A model generated the notes under the pieces. That model had not been told where the DNA came from, made no database searches, and worked only from the letters and a program-made list of their open reading frames with translations. 64,000 nucleotides of DNA from Oceanospirillum beijerinckii DSM 7166 (GTDB lineage: Bacteria; Pseudomonadota; Gammaproteobacteria; Pseudomonadales; Halomonadaceae). Of this stretch, positions 36,056 to 44,457 are shown in pieces. The DNA lies in the NCBI RefSeq assembly GCF_000422425.1, contig NZ_AULT01000024.1:39405-103404 (forward strand), given 5' to 3'. The first letter of the stretch is position 1. Every line of letters starts with the position of its first letter. Position numbers and translations under genes: made by a program.

Positions 36056-37321
36056 ATGAACAACGTAATTGCTGGAAACGCTCAGGTTAAAATGGGTACT
36101 CAAAACAACCTTGGTGATCAAAGAGAGATCACACGCCGCAAGTTACTGGTGATTGATGATGAAGAGGATATCTGTGAACTGATATCTGAGATAGCAGAAC
36201 TTGCCGGTTATGAAACAGATAGCATCAGCCTGCTCAACAGTGTTGACGATCTCTCAGTTCTGGAGGCATTTGATGTATTAGCGCTGGATTTGTCAATGCC
36301 AGGCTTAGATGGCATTGAGATTCTTCACTATATGGAGCATCTCAATCTGAAGCCTCAATTGGTACTAATGACAGGTTTTGAGCAGTCCGTACTGGAGGGT
36401 GCTAAAAAACTGGCCGATCAATTACAGATCCCGGTACTGGGTACTTTATCAAAGCCCTTTCAGGTTCAAAATGTAAAATCTTTGCTGATGCAGCCCTTTA
36501 CCGTTCCTGCAAAAAACAAGTCTCAACTTCGTAGTGGCCAAGCTAACGACTTCTCAGTACAAGAGATTGAGCGAGCCCTTGTGCGAAATGAGTTTATCCC
36601 CCATTTTCAGCCACAGATTGATCTGGCCACCGGTCAGGTTCATGGAGTAGAAGCACTGGTACGCTGGCATCATGACCGCGGTATCGTAATGCCAGACAAC
36701 TTTCTGCCGCTGATTGAAAGCAATAAACTCATTTTGCCGCTGACACTCTCAGTTATTGAGCAAACTATGGCACAAATGGAACGTTGGCAAAACCATGGGT
36801 TGGTTGACCTTCAGGTCTCAATTAACCTATCCGCAGCTTATCTGGATGAGTTAAATCTGGCATCCCTGATGCCTCAGTTACTGCAGAAGTATCCAGTCAC
36901 TGCGGAGATGATTACTTTTGAAATCACAGAGCGCATTGCATTGGATGGCAGTAATCAATCTTGTTTGGACGCGCTGACACGCTTAAGACTTAAGGGCTTT
37001 TTCCTTTCACTTGATGATTTTGGTACCGGTTACTCCTCTCTGGCTCAGTTGAATCAGCTGCCCTTTAATGAGATTAAGATCGACAAGGGCTTTGTTATGC
37101 ATGCCTTATCAAGCCCTATCTCTCAGACTATTGTGCAGTCGTCCATTTCACTGGCTAAACAACTGGGTGTGCGCTGTATTGCAGAAGGTGTTGAGACAAA
37201 AGAAATAGAATCTTTCCTGATTGAATCAGGGTGTGATGTTGCTCAGGGTTATCTGTACAGCCCCTCTCTACCCAGCGATGATTTTATTCTATGGGCTAAA
37301 GAATACCTGGACAAGCTTTAA
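36056..37321 (+). CDS. Response regulator with EAL c-di-GMP phosphodiesterase domain
   Basis: 421 aa. Residues about 30-145 form a receiver (LLVIDDEEDICELI, phospho-Asp in LALDLSMPGLDG, LSKPF). Residues about 175-415 form an EAL domain with all catalytic signatures: VEALVRWHH, SINLSAAYL, FEITERIAL, SLDDFGTGYSSL, EIKIDKGF, IAEGVETKE, DVAQGYLY. It should therefore hydrolyse c-di-GMP to pGpG when activated by phosphorylation. I prefer ATG 36056 (AGAGG upstream). The frame also opens at 36008, which would overlap the kinase gene by 16 nt. It is co-transcribed with the hybrid kinase and the next REC protein. Confidence 0.88.
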   Translation: MNNVIAGNAQVKMGTQNNLGDQREITRRKLLVIDDEEDICELISEIAELAGYETDSISLLNSVDDLSVLEAFDVLALDLSMPGLDGIEILHYMEHLNLKPQLVLMTGFEQSVLEGAKKLADQLQIPVLGTLSKPFQVQNVKSLLMQPFTVPAKNKSQLRSGQANDFSVQEIERALVRNEFIPHFQPQIDLATGQVHGVEALVRWHHDRGIVMPDNFLPLIESNKLILPLTLSVIEQTMAQMERWQNHGLVDLQVSINLSAAYLDELNLASLMPQLLQKYPVTAEMITFEITERIALDGSNQSCLDALTRLRLKGFFLSLDDFGTGYSSLAQLNQLPFNEIKIDKGFVMHALSSPISQTIVQSSISLAKQLGVRCIAEGVETKEIESFLIESGCDVAQGYLYSPSLPSDDFILWAKEYLDKL

Positions 37322-37394
37322 CCCTTATTAAAGTTTAACCAAAAAACATACTGGCTTGTTCCCCGCACAGGCTTCAGAAAATAGGATACGAAAA

Positions 37395-38492
37395 ATGAGT
37401 GAGCTAACACTATTAATCGTTGATGATGATGAAATGCACTGTGATCTGGTCAGCGATATGCTGGAAGGTGAATATCGCACTCTTACCGCGACCACCAGCG
37501 GAGAAGCGGAAAGCCTGTTCGCCGAACATAAACCGGATATTCTATTGCTGGATATTAATATGCCTGGCAGGGATGGTATTGAGCTGTGCAGGGCCTTAAA
37601 ACAAGAATACAGCGATGACTTTTCTGTCATCTTCGTCTCTGGACACAATTCACTGGAGGAGCGTCTGCGGGCTTATGATGCTGGTGGTGATGACTTTGTA
37701 GCTAAGCCCTTTGAAATGAAAGAGCTACTGGCTAAGATCCACGCTGTGGCTCATTACCAAAGTAATAAGCGTAGCTTGCAGGATCAGGAGGCCTTTTCAC
37801 GGAATATGGCCTTTCAGTCGATGGCAGAGGCCTCACAGTATGGTCACGTATTGCAGTTTTTCAAAAATAGCCTGCATAGTAAAAGTCTGGATGAACTGGC
37901 TAAACATTTCTTTGAAATGATGGCTAACCTGAACCTGATCACCAGTCTGCAGTTCCATGGCCGAGACACACATTCCTATGATCAGATTAACGGTCAGTGT
38001 AGCCCTATTGAAGAGAACCTGTTTGAACTATTACGCGGTGTGGGGCGCCTGTATGACTTTGATAACCGAACCATACTGAACGATAAGCATGTTTCTTTCC
38101 TGATCAAGAATATGCCCGTCGATGATGAAATGAATTATGGCCGCCTACGTGACGTAACCGCTGTAATTATTGAGGGGTTGGAAGCAAAATACTTGGATTT
38201 ACAGCGCGAGCAAGCACTCAAAAATATCCTAAACAGTGTGCAGGATATGATTGATCATGTCAGTGATCAGATTAATCATCATGATAGCCATATGAAAGTG
38301 CAAACGAATAACCTCATTATGGATATCAGGTCTAGCTTTCATGAGTTAGATCTGACATTAGAGCAAGAGGAGTTTTTTACTCAAGTGATTGAAAAAAGCA
38401 TTAAAGAGATGGATCACTCAGAAGACGGCCTATCTGCAACCAGCAACGCACTGAAACAGCTGGCAAATAAAATTCAAGGCTCGTTGTCCTAA
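37395..38492 (+). CDS. Response regulator with unassigned C-terminal domain
   Basis: 365 aa. Residues about 1-120 form a receiver (LTLLIVDDDEMHCDL, phospho-Asp in ILLLDINMPGRDG, VSGHNSL, DDFVAKPFEMKEL). The remaining 240 residues match no output domain I recognise. They contain an alpha/beta part (about 135-255) resembling a small GAF-like sensor and a C-terminal helical coiled coil (about 270-365). There is no DNA-binding, GGDEF or EAL motif. ATG 37395 has AGGA eight nt upstream, and the open frame from 37356 begins with a TTG and no site. It is the last gene of the operon, probably acting through protein contacts. Confidence 0.82.
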   Translation: MSELTLLIVDDDEMHCDLVSDMLEGEYRTLTATTSGEAESLFAEHKPDILLLDINMPGRDGIELCRALKQEYSDDFSVIFVSGHNSLEERLRAYDAGGDDFVAKPFEMKELLAKIHAVAHYQSNKRSLQDQEAFSRNMAFQSMAEASQYGHVLQFFKNSLHSKSLDELAKHFFEMMANLNLITSLQFHGRDTHSYDQINGQCSPIEENLFELLRGVGRLYDFDNRTILNDKHVSFLIKNMPVDDEMNYGRLRDVTAVIIEGLEAKYLDLQREQALKNILNSVQDMIDHVSDQINHHDSHMKVQTNNLIMDIRSSFHELDLTLEQEEFFTQVIEKSIKEMDHSEDGLSATSNALKQLANKIQGSLS

Positions 38493-38562
38493 GCTCAGGG
38501 GATACATCTGCAGCCATCAATAATAAAGAGGGCCCCAGGTCACAGGAAGCACATGTTTTAAA

Positions 38563-38618
38563 GGCAGGTTGTAAAGACAGTACTTGGGTCAGCCTCCCCT
38601 AACTCTTTACAGCCTGCC
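38563..38618. repeat. Inverted repeat downstream of the signalling operon
   Basis: GGCAGGTTGTAAAG (38563-38576) pairs with CTTTACAGCCTGCC (38605-38618), with one G-U pair in 14. The loop is 28 nt. There is no T-run, so a classical terminator is doubtful; it may still stabilise the 3' end of the operon mRNA. Confidence 0.6.
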
Positions 38619-38670
38619 CTCATTTCACTAGAGTGCGCCCTCTTCAATCACAAGCGACAGGTGTAACTCC

Positions 38671-39870
38671 ATGGCTGCTCAACAACGGGATGTCATTATT
38701 ATTGGTGCCGGTGCAGCTGGCTTAATGTGTGCCATCAATGCGGGTCAGCGTCAGCGTGACGTTCTGGTACTGGATCACGCCCGTAAGGCAGGTAATAAAA
38801 TCATGGTATCCGGTGGTGGTCGTTGTAACTTTACCAACTACTATATCGAGCCCAATCGCTACCTTTCGAAAAACCCTCATTTCTGTAAATCCGCTCTAAG
38901 TCGTTATACGCAGTGGGACTTTATCGCTTTGGTTGATAAACACGGCCTGCCCTATCATGAAAAAGAGGAAGGCCAGCTGTTTTCCGACCTGAAATCGAAA
39001 GCGATCTTAGATATGCTGCTGCAGGAAGTAGCTGATGCCGGTGCTCAGGTACAGCTAAAAACCGAGATTGAAAGCATTACACCGCTGGATAAGCGCGCAG
39101 CCCCTTACCGTTATCAACTGACAACCAATCAAGGCACATATCATTGCCAATCGTTGGTGATAGCCACCGGGGGGTTATCTATGCCGACTATGGGGGCCAG
39201 CGGTTTTGGTTATCAGGTCGCTGAGCAGTTTGGTCTGCGCATACTGCCACGTACTGCTGCCCTCGTACCTTTTACTTTACAACCAGAAGAGAAAAACTGG
39301 ACCGAGCCGCTATCTGGCCTGAGTACTCCAGCCACACTCAGCTGTAACACAATGAGTTTTACCGGTAGTTTGCTGTTTACTCACCGGGGTATCAGTGGTC
39401 CTGCTGTCCTGCAGATCTCCTCTTATTGGCAATCTGGCGATACTCTGGAAGTGGATCTGTTACCAGGTTTAGAGCTGGATGAGCATCTGAAACAACTGCG
39501 TCAGGACAGGCCCAAGGTTGAGCTAAAAACGGTACTCAGCGAACACCTGCCCAGCCGTTTAGCCAAAGCCTTGTGCGAACACTTCTTTACCAATAAAACG
39601 ATGAGCGAGTTAAGTAACGCTCAGATCGAAGAGATCGCACAACAACTTCACCACTGGCAACCTAAGATCTCTGGTACCGAGGGTTATCGAACTGCCGAGG
39701 TCACTCTTGGCGGCGTGGATACCGACGAACTATCATCCAAAACCATGGAAGCAAAAAAAGCCCCAGGCCTTTACTTTGTGGGTGAAGTGATGGACGTCTC
39801 CGGCCATCTCGGCGGCTTTAATTTCCAATGGGCCTGGTCCAGTGGTTGGGTGGCTGGAGAAGTGGTTTAA
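38671..39870 (+). CDS. yhiN: HI0933/YhiN-family FAD-dependent oxidoreductase
   Basis: A 399-aa flavoprotein with an N-terminal Rossmann FAD motif (IIIGAGAAGLMCAINAG), the family signature MVSGGGRCNFTNY, TGGLSMPTMGASGFGYQVAEQFG, and the C-terminal GLYFVGEVMDVSGHLGGFNFQWAWSSG. The family (HI0933, BaiN) has the two-dinucleotide-binding fold; the cellular substrate is mostly unknown. ACAGGTGT precedes ATG 38671. It stands alone between the signalling operon and the bacterioferritin pair. Confidence 0.9.
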   Translation: MAAQQRDVIIIGAGAAGLMCAINAGQRQRDVLVLDHARKAGNKIMVSGGGRCNFTNYYIEPNRYLSKNPHFCKSALSRYTQWDFIALVDKHGLPYHEKEEGQLFSDLKSKAILDMLLQEVADAGAQVQLKTEIESITPLDKRAAPYRYQLTTNQGTYHCQSLVIATGGLSMPTMGASGFGYQVAEQFGLRILPRTAALVPFTLQPEEKNWTEPLSGLSTPATLSCNTMSFTGSLLFTHRGISGPAVLQISSYWQSGDTLEVDLLPGLELDEHLKQLRQDRPKVELKTVLSEHLPSRLAKALCEHFFTNKTMSELSNAQIEEIAQQLHHWQPKISGTEGYRTAEVTLGGVDTDELSSKTMEAKKAPGLYFVGEVMDVSGHLGGFNFQWAWSSGWVAGEVV

Positions 39871-40294
39871 GCCTACTCGAAAAACAGAAAAACAAAGCTA
39901 CTGTGTTTTGTCCTCAGGACAAGATGCCAGAACAGAAAATATTATTAACCCTGAAGGCTTTTGTTTCGCAACTTAACCGCCTGGCTAAAAACTCTAACTG
40001 TTTAAAGTCTTATCTATTAATAGTATTCGGCTCTCTATTTCAAGGACTGAACAGTGCGTAGCTCTGATTACAATGAGCTATGCACTATACACTGCTCAGA
40101 AATATATTAGGCCAAAAAAACTGGAATAAGATATTTTATTCACTATTATTACTTCATCTCCAAAAAAGCCAGATTATTTCAGTCAACTTTTAATCGCCAT
40201 CCCAAAAAACAAAATTAGACAAGACTTAATTAAAAAACTAATACAGATACTATCTGGCGAACCACATAGCAAGCTAAAAGAATAGGAGCGTACC
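39871..40294. other. AT-rich region upstream of the bacterioferritin pair
   Basis: 424 nt without a gene. It holds a 7-1-7 palindrome TTGTCCTCAGGACAA (39908-39922) and a hairpin GTGCGTAGCTC / GAGCTATGCAC (40054-40064 with 40075-40085, one mismatch, 10-nt loop). The last 150 nt before bfr are strongly AT-rich, as expected of a promoter. I see no clear Fur palindrome here. Confidence 0.45.
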
Positions 40295-40765
40295 ATGAAC
40301 GCCGACAGCGCCGTGATTAAAGAGCTAAATGCCGCCTTAAAAGGGCAGCTTACGGCTATCAACCAGACCTTTTTACATGCCCGTATGGCAAAAAACTGGG
40401 GGCTTGAGGAGATTAACTCTCACGAATACAAAGCATCTATTGAAGCGATGAAGATGGCTGATGACCTGATCGAGCGTATTCTATTCCTCGAAGCTCTGCC
40501 AGGTATGCAGGCGCTGAATCGTCTGCAGATTGGTGAAAATGTACCTGAAATGTTCGCCGGTGATCTGTCAGTACACACTGAAATTCGTGATCAACTGGTT
40601 ACTGCTGTTGATGTGTGCGAAAAAGCTCAGGACTATGTCACCCGTGATCTGTTGATTCATGTACTGGAAGAAACAGAAGAACAGATCGATTGGCTGGAAA
40701 CTCAGCAATGGCAGATCACGAACAGCGGTCTGGAAAATTATCTTGCTGCTCAGATGGATGACTAA
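40295..40765 (+). CDS. bfr: Bacterioferritin, heme-binding subunit lacking ferroxidase ligands
   Basis: 156 aa with the bacterioferritin four-helix fold (TAINQTFLHARMAKNWGL, DLIERILFLEALPG, DYVTRDLLIHVL, IDWLETQQWQI). Using E. coli Bfr numbering, the heme ligand M52 is present, but every ferroxidase ligand is replaced: E18 to Q, E51 to A, H54 to M, E94 to H, E127 to T, H130 to Q. Tyr25 is also changed (to T). It cannot oxidise Fe(II) alone and must co-assemble with the next protein, which has the opposite pattern. Heteropolymeric bacterioferritins of this type are known in Pseudomonas and Neisseria. AGGAG before ATG 40295 supports the start. Confidence 0.92.
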   Translation: MNADSAVIKELNAALKGQLTAINQTFLHARMAKNWGLEEINSHEYKASIEAMKMADDLIERILFLEALPGMQALNRLQIGENVPEMFAGDLSVHTEIRDQLVTAVDVCEKAQDYVTRDLLIHVLEETEEQIDWLETQQWQITNSGLENYLAAQMDD

Positions 40766-40776
40766 GGAGATTAATC

Positions 40777-41262
40777 ATGAAAGGTAGTGCAAAAGTCATC
40801 ACCCATCTGCAGGCGCTGTTAAATAACGAGTTAATGGCACGCGATCAGTACCTGGCCCATGCCAATATCTTTAAAGACTGGGGACTGCACCATCTGCATG
40901 AACGCCTGCGTCATGAGATGGAAGAGGAAACGGAACACGCAGAGGCACTGATGGAGCGTATGCTGTTTCTGGAAACCACACCGGATATGAATGGCCACCT
41001 GGACGCTAACGTGGGTACCGATGTGGTCAGCATGTTTAAAAATGATTTGGCTGTAGAGTATGAAGTAGATAAAGCCCTGAAAGAAGCCATTGCGGTCTGT
41101 GAGGAAGAGAAAGACTTCGTCACCCGTCAGGTATTGGTCAAACTACTTGATGATACCGAGATGGATCATGCCTACTGGCTGGAACAGCAGCTGCGCCTGA
41201 TTGATATGGTTGGCTTGCCAAACTATATTCAGGCTCAGATGCGAAAAGGCAGCGAAGGTTAA
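40777..41262 (+). CDS. bfr: Bacterioferritin, ferroxidase subunit lacking the heme methionine
   Basis: 161 aa, encoded 11 nt after the first subunit. Ferroxidase residues are intact: E18 (LLNNELMARDQY), Y25, E51 and H54 (MEEETEHAEAL), E94 (DLAVEYEV), and E128/H131 (DTEMDHAYWLE), which correspond to E127/H130 with one inserted residue. The heme-axial Met52 is Thr. The two adjacent genes therefore split heme binding (iron release by Bfd) and ferroxidation between two subunits of one 24-mer. The ribosome site TAAGGAG is excellent. The gene ends before the terminator at 41308. Confidence 0.92.
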   Translation: MKGSAKVITHLQALLNNELMARDQYLAHANIFKDWGLHHLHERLRHEMEEETEHAEALMERMLFLETTPDMNGHLDANVGTDVVSMFKNDLAVEYEVDKALKEAIAVCEEEKDFVTRQVLVKLLDDTEMDHAYWLEQQLRLIDMVGLPNYIQAQMRKGSEG

Positions 41263-41630
41263 AGTCTACTTTGCCTGACCGAGGCCATCCTGGGATGTGC
41301 CCGTCATAAAAGCCAAAGCCCTGTCGGTTTTGGCTTTTTATTTCCCTCTTAAAAACCATAGCATTGGCTAAATCATCCCCCACACCTGTAAATTTTCATT
41401 TGTCATAAAAATCACCCGCTTTAACGATTAAGGTCAGCTTTCCTAAATAGGAAAAATAGAATTAAATCTCTATTTTTTCTGGCATCCACTGGCCGCTTTT
41501 TGTACATTCAGCCAACAGCCTGACAGGGCAGTAGCTCAAAGCATTCAGCGCCAGAGCTGACTTTATAACGATACTTTTTATATACCTGAGTGACCATACT
41601 TGGGTATTTACGGGCACAAGGAGTCTCAGA
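41263..41630. other. Region between bacterioferritin and pot operons
   Basis: 368 nt. It contains the bfr terminator (41308-41339) and then about 290 nt with no gene. AAGGAG at 41619-41624 is the ribosome site of potA. The promoter of the pot operon probably lies within 41400-41600, but I cannot assign its elements. Confidence 0.5.
41308..41339 (+). terminator. Rho-independent terminator of the bacterioferritin pair
   Basis: AAAAGCCAAA pairs with TTTGGCTTTT around an 11-nt loop, followed by a short T-run. It lies 46 nt after the second bacterioferritin stop. Confidence 0.8.
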
Positions 41631-42746
41631 TTGGCAAAAACTCTGATGCAGTTTCGCCAGGTTTCCCTGAAGTTTGATACACAGGAAATCCTGACGGGAT
41701 TTGATCTGGATATTAAGGATGGTGAATTCTTCACCCTGTTAGGGCCCTCAGGCTGTGGTAAAACCACTGTTCTGCGCTTAATTGCCGGTTTTGAGCAACC
41801 GGATGAGGGGCAAATTTTACTGGATGGTCATAATATCGCTGAGCAATTGGCAGAGCATCGCCCTATTAATACCGTATTTCAGAGCTACGCGCTTTTTCCT
41901 CACCTAAGCGTGTTTGATAACGTTGCCTTTGGCCTGAAAATGAGCCGTACTCCTAGTACAGAGATTAAGCCACGGGTTATGGAAGCGCTGGAGATGGTAC
42001 GACTGGCAGAGTTTGCAGACCGCAAACCCGCTCAGCTCTCCGGTGGTCAGAAGCAACGTGTTGCAATTGCCCGCGCAGTTGTAAACCGCCCTCGTCTGCT
42101 GCTACTGGATGAGTCTCTGAGTGCGCTGGACTACAAGCTGCGTCAGCAGATGCAGATTGAGCTAAAGCACCTGCAACGTCAACTGGGCATCACCTTTGTC
42201 TACGTCACCCATGACCAGGAAGAGGCCCTGTCTATGTCAGACCGTATTCTGGTGATGAACCATGGTCAGGCACAGCAGGTCGGTGCGCCACGGGATATTT
42301 ACGAATCCCCCGCAAATGAATTCGTCGCCCGTTTTATCGGTGAGATCAATATTTTTGATGCCCGTATTGAACAGGTAGTCTCCATTGATGAACAACAAGG
42401 ACGCTATTTAGCCTATTTCGACCAGGGGAATATGACCCGGGAGATTGTTTCCGAAACCCGCTTTGAAGCCGGAGACAAGGTTAAAGTCATGCTTCGTCCG
42501 GAAGACTTGCGCATTGAGTTCCTGGAAGACGCTCCCGAAAAACCGGGCTTTATCGGCGAAGTGCAGGAAAGAAACTACAAGGGTAAAACCCTGGATTCCC
42601 AGATTAAGCTGAAGGATGGTCAACTGATTCTGGCCAGCGAGTTCTTTAACGAAAATGAACCCGATTTTGACTACAAGCTGAATCAAAAGGTGTGGATCGA
42701 TTGGGTTCACGGCTGGGAACATGTAATTAAAGCAGACCTATTGTAA
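41631..42746 (+). CDS. potA: Spermidine/putrescine ABC transporter ATPase
   Basis: A 371-aa ATPase: Walker [15 protein letters not shown], signature [15 protein letters not shown], Walker [14 protein letters not shown]-loop VTHDQEEAL, and a C-terminal TOBE-like regulatory domain (about 265-371, [13 protein letters not shown]). It powers polyamine import with the three genes that follow. The start is TTG 41631, with AAGGAG seven nt upstream; the next ATG (41646) lacks a site. First of a potABCD operon. Confidence 0.92.
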   Translation: MAKTLMQFRQVSLKFDTQEILTGFDLDIKDGEFFTLLGPSGCGKTTVLRLIAGFEQPDEGQILLDGHNIAEQLAEHRPINTVFQSYALFPHLSVFDNVAFGLKMSRTPSTEIKPRVMEALEMVRLAEFADRKPAQLSGGQKQRVAIARAVVNRPRLLLLDESLSALDYKLRQQMQIELKHLQRQLGITFVYVTHDQEEALSMSDRILVMNHGQAQQVGAPRDIYESPANEFVARFIGEINIFDARIEQVVSIDEQQGRYLAYFDQGNMTREIVSETRFEAGDKVKVMLRPEDLRIEFLEDAPEKPGFIGEVQERNYKGKTLDSQIKLKDGQLILASEFFNENEPDFDYKLNQKVWIDWVHGWEHVIKADLL

Positions 42747-42785
42747 TTCAAGTCGATCTATAGCGTTCTGCTGAGGATATTTGCG

Positions 42786-43643
42786 ATGAACTTTCGCCGC
42801 TTAATTATCTCCGTCACCCTGGCCTGGTTGACGGTATTTGTTTTTTTGCCTCACCTGTTGCTGGTCGGCACCAGCGTCATGACACCCAACCCCGATCATC
42901 TGGTGGTGTGGCCTGTGACACTGGATAGCTTTGAGAAGGTATTTACCCCGCTCTATTTCTCTGTATTCTGGCACAGCCTTGAACTGGCGGCTATTGCAAC
43001 AGTAATCTGCCTGATGCTGGCCTACCCTTTTGCCTGGATACTCTCGACCTTTAACAGCCGTACTCAGGCCTTACTGCTGTTTCTGTTAATTCTGCCATTC
43101 TGGACGAATAGCCTGATCCGAACCTATGCCATTAAGATTCTGCTGGGTAAAAAAGGCCTGGTCAATGCGACGATGATCAACCTGGGCATTATTGATGAGC
43201 CGATACAACTGCTCTATACCGAGTTTGCGGTGATCTTTGGCCTGGTCTATCTCCTGCTGCCTTTTATGGTACTACCGCTCTATTCCAGTTTCGATAAGAT
43301 GGATAAGAGCCTGCTGGAAGCGGGCCGGGACCTGGGCGCAGGCACAGTGCAGCGTTTTCGTCATATTATCCTCCCCTTGACCATGCCTGGTATTGTCTCA
43401 GGTAGCCTGATCGTCTTTCTGCCTGCCATGGGCATGTTCTATATTGCGGACCTATTGGGCGGTGCGAAAAATCTGCTTCTGGGCAACGTCGTGAAGAATC
43501 TGTTTCTGGTAGCCAGGGACTGGCCAATGGGCGCAGCCTTTAGCGTAATTATGATGTTAATGATGGCTTTAATGTTACTGCTCTATGTACAGGCCAATAG
43601 ACTGGTCAGCCGTAAAGGAGGCCTGCATGATAGCAATCTCTAA
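42786..43643 (+). CDS. potB: Spermidine/putrescine ABC permease PotB
   Basis: 285 aa with six hydrophobic helices and the permease coupling motif EAGRDLGAGTVQRFRHIILPLTMPGI (EAA loop, about residues 178-203). VFLPHLLLVGTSVMTPN matches the PotB N-terminus. GAGGAT precedes ATG 42786. It overlaps potC by 17 nt. Confidence 0.92.
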   Translation: MNFRRLIISVTLAWLTVFVFLPHLLLVGTSVMTPNPDHLVVWPVTLDSFEKVFTPLYFSVFWHSLELAAIATVICLMLAYPFAWILSTFNSRTQALLLFLLILPFWTNSLIRTYAIKILLGKKGLVNATMINLGIIDEPIQLLYTEFAVIFGLVYLLLPFMVLPLYSSFDKMDKSLLEAGRDLGAGTVQRFRHIILPLTMPGIVSGSLIVFLPAMGMFYIADLLGGAKNLLLGNVVKNLFLVARDWPMGAAFSVIMMLMMALMLLLYVQANRLVSRKGGLHDSNL

Positions 43644-44457
43644 TCTGATGGGTCCGAGCAAAGAAGGCAAGGGGTCAGCCCGCTGGGCAAAAGCTGGTCA
43701 ATGGCTGTTTTTGGGCGCTATTTTCTTCTACCTATATGCCCCTATAGCCGTTCTGGTTGTGAACTCTTTTAACCAGTCAAAATATGGCCATAACTGGAAA
43801 GGCTTTACCTGGAAATGGTATGAGAAGCTGCTGAACAATCAGAACCTGATGGATGCTTTCTGGCACTCAATCGCCATAGGTTTACTGGCAGCCACCTTTG
43901 CAACCCTGCTTGGTACTCTGATGGCCTACGCCTTATACCGCTACAACTTTACTCTAAAGCGGGTGACCAGTGGCATGCTGTTCGTCGTGATGATGTCACC
44001 GGATATCGTACTGGCGATCACCTTTCTCGTGATCTTTATGGCATTGGGTATTCACCTCGGCTTCTGGTCTTTACTGATCGCCCATATCACTTTCTGCCTG
44101 CCTTTTGTGGTGATTACGGTCTATGCCCGTTTAAATGACTTTGATGGCAACCTGATCGAAGCGGCACGGGATCTGGGTGCCAGCGAAGCACGTACCTTTT
44201 TTACAGTAGTCATGCCAATGTCCATGCCCGCTATTGTCTCAGGCTGGCTGCTGAGTTTTACTCTGTCACTGGATGATGTGATTGTAAGCTCATTTGTCAC
44301 AGGCCCCAGTTATGAAATTTTACCGATCCGGGTCTTCTCCATGGTCCGGGTGGGTGTATCCCCTGAGGTGAATGCACTGGCCACAGGCCTGTTGATTCTC
44401 TCTGTTGTTCTGGTTGTTGTGGCACAACTGATATTAAGAAAAGGAAAAAGCCAATGA
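43627..44457 (+). CDS. potC: Spermidine/putrescine ABC permease PotC
   Basis: 276 aa with six helices and the EAA loop EAARDLGASEARTFFTVVMPMSMPAI. ATG 43627 has AAAGGAGG five nt upstream, inside the end of potB. The longer open frame from 43585 is in the potB coding region and is not the start. It overlaps potD by 4 nt (ATGA). Confidence 0.92.
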   Translation: MIAISNLMGPSKEGKGSARWAKAGQWLFLGAIFFYLYAPIAVLVVNSFNQSKYGHNWKGFTWKWYEKLLNNQNLMDAFWHSIAIGLLAATFATLLGTLMAYALYRYNFTLKRVTSGMLFVVMMSPDIVLAITFLVIFMALGIHLGFWSLLIAHITFCLPFVVITVYARLNDFDGNLIEAARDLGASEARTFFTVVMPMSMPAIVSGWLLSFTLSLDDVIVSSFVTGPSYEILPIRVFSMVRVGVSPEVNALATGLLILSVVLVVVAQLILRKGKSQ

